Shown here: piece after piece, positions 62,332 to 64,000 of the stretch
Numbering within the stretch: the stretch's first letter is position 1
How the letters are laid out: each line of letters opens with the position of its first letter
DNA from: Embiotoca jacksoni
Taxonomy: Eukaryota; Chordata; Actinopteri; Embiotocidae
NCBI GenBank assembly: GCA_022577435.1
Contig: JAKOON010000011.1
Coordinates: 7,161,501 to 7,225,500 of the forward strand
Reading direction: 5' to 3'
DNA: 64,000 nt
Notes under the pieces: generated by a model
What the model was told of the DNA's origin: nothing
What the model saw: the letters and a program-made list of their open reading frames with translations, nothing else
The model's database searches: none
Program-made: the position numbers and the translations under genes

Positions 62332-64000
62332 ATTTGTGGCCAGGAATCCTGCAGGTGTCACTGATGAAACTGGACTGGTTCAAGGTCACATACGTAATAT
62401 TGAAAACCCTGTGTTGCATAGATGATGCCTGCAAAACCCTGAAGATGTAAACAAAATTTCCACTCTGGTACATTTTAATGGCACAGCAATACAAACCAAG
62501 CTGTCCAATGTGTGGCTCACTATCACTGAAAGTTGATTAAACCATTTCAGAAAATTAAGAGCAAAAGCACAGAATCATGGACGATCTGCTGCTGTCATAT
62601 TGATTGAAAGTCCAACATGGTGAAAAAGTAAAACGAAGCATGAGCTAATGAAGTCTAACCTGTCAACATCATAAATAGCCCACAATATAATAGTATGAAT
62701 ACTATTCTGAATGAAACACAGACAGAAGTTTAATAGTAAACAAGAGGGCTGCTATAACATCTGGTTCTAGAGCAGGGGCACAATATACTCCACTTTGTGT
62801 TTTGATTCAGGCTACCCTAAAACATTTTAACATTTTAATATATATATATATTTTACCATGTTTCACAAACAAAACCTGTGAATCATTGTCATTTTTACAG
62901 CACCATATGCTACACTAGAATACCTACTAGTACCTATGTAAACCTCATGCTACATATGCTGCCACACAACGCTGATGAAAATAACAGTTCCTCAGAGCAC
63001 AACTCCCCACAACCAAGTCATCTGATGATTAACAGAACGCTTATTACATTACCATGTAACTAGCATTGATTTATTAAGACTCATCATTCTGGTGTCATAT
63101 TGGCTATCTTACTTGTTCATTAATTCCCTCCACATTGTGCACTCCATGTAATGTGTTATGCATGTTGAACGTGTATATTTAAACTACATGGAGAGCAGTG
63201 ACATTACCCATGTTTTTATAAAGATTATTCTGGGATATATAGTGCAGGACCAAATACACAATGCTGATTACCACCAGATAAATCTCTCATTTAAATGTGG
63301 TGTCTGGTGAGACATTCCTGTGCTGGCTTGATGTATGCATACCAGGCATGCTCTATCTATGGGCAGCACCATAGAATTATGCCGCTCAGCTTGTAATTAA
63401 AGGTATGATAATGATAACTTGAATGGGGATAAAGTAATTCAACCATGCACCTCTTTCTAGACTTTCCAAATGTTATCGGACCGAATAGATTCTGAAAAGA
63501 GAAACGAGTCATTTCTCAGGAGGTGTGACACTCAAAACAAGTCATCCAATATAACACCTGTGACAGAGCCAGTTTAGCGTGTTGGAAGCACGTGTTGACA
63601 GAGATTTTGTAATTACTCTCAATGGGAGAAGAGGAGACAAACCTCTGCATGGTGAATTTGTGCTAACTGCATTTTGCCAGTTCTAGACAGAAACTAGACT
63701 AGACTGGTAGGGCTGAGACAATCAAGCATCGTGTCTCCTGAGTGTAGTAATACATTAAGAGGCCCGTCAAGAAATACAATCAGACTCCCAAACGTGCAAA
63801 ATTTTTTGACATATTTTTGCCAGATTCCACAACACCTTCAACACAGTAATTGTCATATGCAGGCCACAAGAGGAACGACATTTGATTGGCTCTACTGCCA
63901 TTCAGCTATTCTTGTTTCCCATATCAGCCTGTGTTTGTCATATTTGGCCCATGGCTGCACTTTTATTTGAAAATCCTGCATTGCAAATGCAAAGTAAATG

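Larger units (their letters stand above)
49010..64000 (+). other. Start of TMEM132 intron 3 (runs off the window)
   Basis: The intron opens with a near-consensus donor, GTAAGT. No continuation exon was recognised, so the next exon lies beyond the window or is too short or divergent to see. Named contents are a repeat start near 49225, a CA array at 56556, a hAT-type MITE at 55859, a dispersed repeat at 57650, a SINE-like unit at 60791 and a GT array at 62225. The stretches 49320-55850, 58150-60790 and 62335-64000 hold AT-rich sequence with no recognisable gene. The 163-codon open frame at 54002-54493 has no family features and is not called. Confidence 0.75.

Noticed and set aside
62074..62494. 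Cys/Val and His/Thr repeat proteins around 62.1-62.5 kb (and likewise at 1.3, 16.5, 30.3, 36.6 and 56.5 kb)
   Set aside because: Translations of GT/CA microsatellites.
1..64000. CRISPR array, bacterial operon, rRNA or functional tRNA
   Set aside because: No regularly spaced direct repeats with unique spacers, no prokaryotic gene organisation and no cloverleaf with proper stems; the tRNA-like boxes at 60.8 kb belong to a SINE-like repeat.

Overview
This is an AT-leaning vertebrate nuclear sequence, almost certainly from a ray-finned (teleost) fish. The supports are very long introns, dense CA/GT microsatellites, and fish-style repeats: Tc1-like, hAT-like, CR1/L2-Rex1-like and R2-like relics, a tRNA-derived SINE and several dispersed repeats recalled as common in fish. 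There is no bacterial or organellar gene organisation.

The only confident protein-coding gene is a TMEM132-family gene on the + strand, of which the window holds two consecutive internal exons. The large N-terminal exon (13544-14468) and the next exon (48866-49009) are joined across a 34.4-kb intron. The reading frame is conserved across the junction: AG at the end of the first exon plus G at the start of the second gives Arg. No signal-peptide exon was found upstream and no fourth exon downstream. The window is therefore read as the end of intron 1 (1-13543), exon 2, intron 2, exon 3, and the start of intron 3 (49010-64000). The paralog (A-E) was not resolved; the protein reads closer to C/D/E than to A/B.

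Intron 2 is where most other structure lies. At 17.7-19.4 kb there is a compact sense-strand transcription-unit-like block. It has three tandem 19-bp repeats each carrying a CRE-like TACGTCA, two TATA-like boxes, an octamer, a CpG-rich stretch with a degraded THAP zinc-finger domain, a strong splice donor, a plausible acceptor 0.8 kb downstream, and an AATAAA signal. Further along are a 3'-complete CR1/L2-type LINE relic (26.4-27.7 kb, minus), a Tc1-type 5' fragment (33.4 kb), a Tc1/mariner-type MITE with intact ends and TA duplication (34.96-35.30 kb), a 330-bp polypurine tract (45.1-45.4 kb), an internally deleted R2-type LINE relic (47.0-47.5 kb, minus) and a broken Tc1-like transposase gene (47.7-48.7 kb) that ends about 150 bp before exon 3.

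Intron 3 carries a hAT-type MITE with an 8-bp target duplication (55.86-56.37 kb), a ~500-bp dispersed repeat with a partial second copy in intron 2, a tRNA-derived SINE-like unit (60.8 kb) and a long GT array (62.2 kb). Most other open frames are short, sit in simple repeats or antisense to real features, and are not considered genes.
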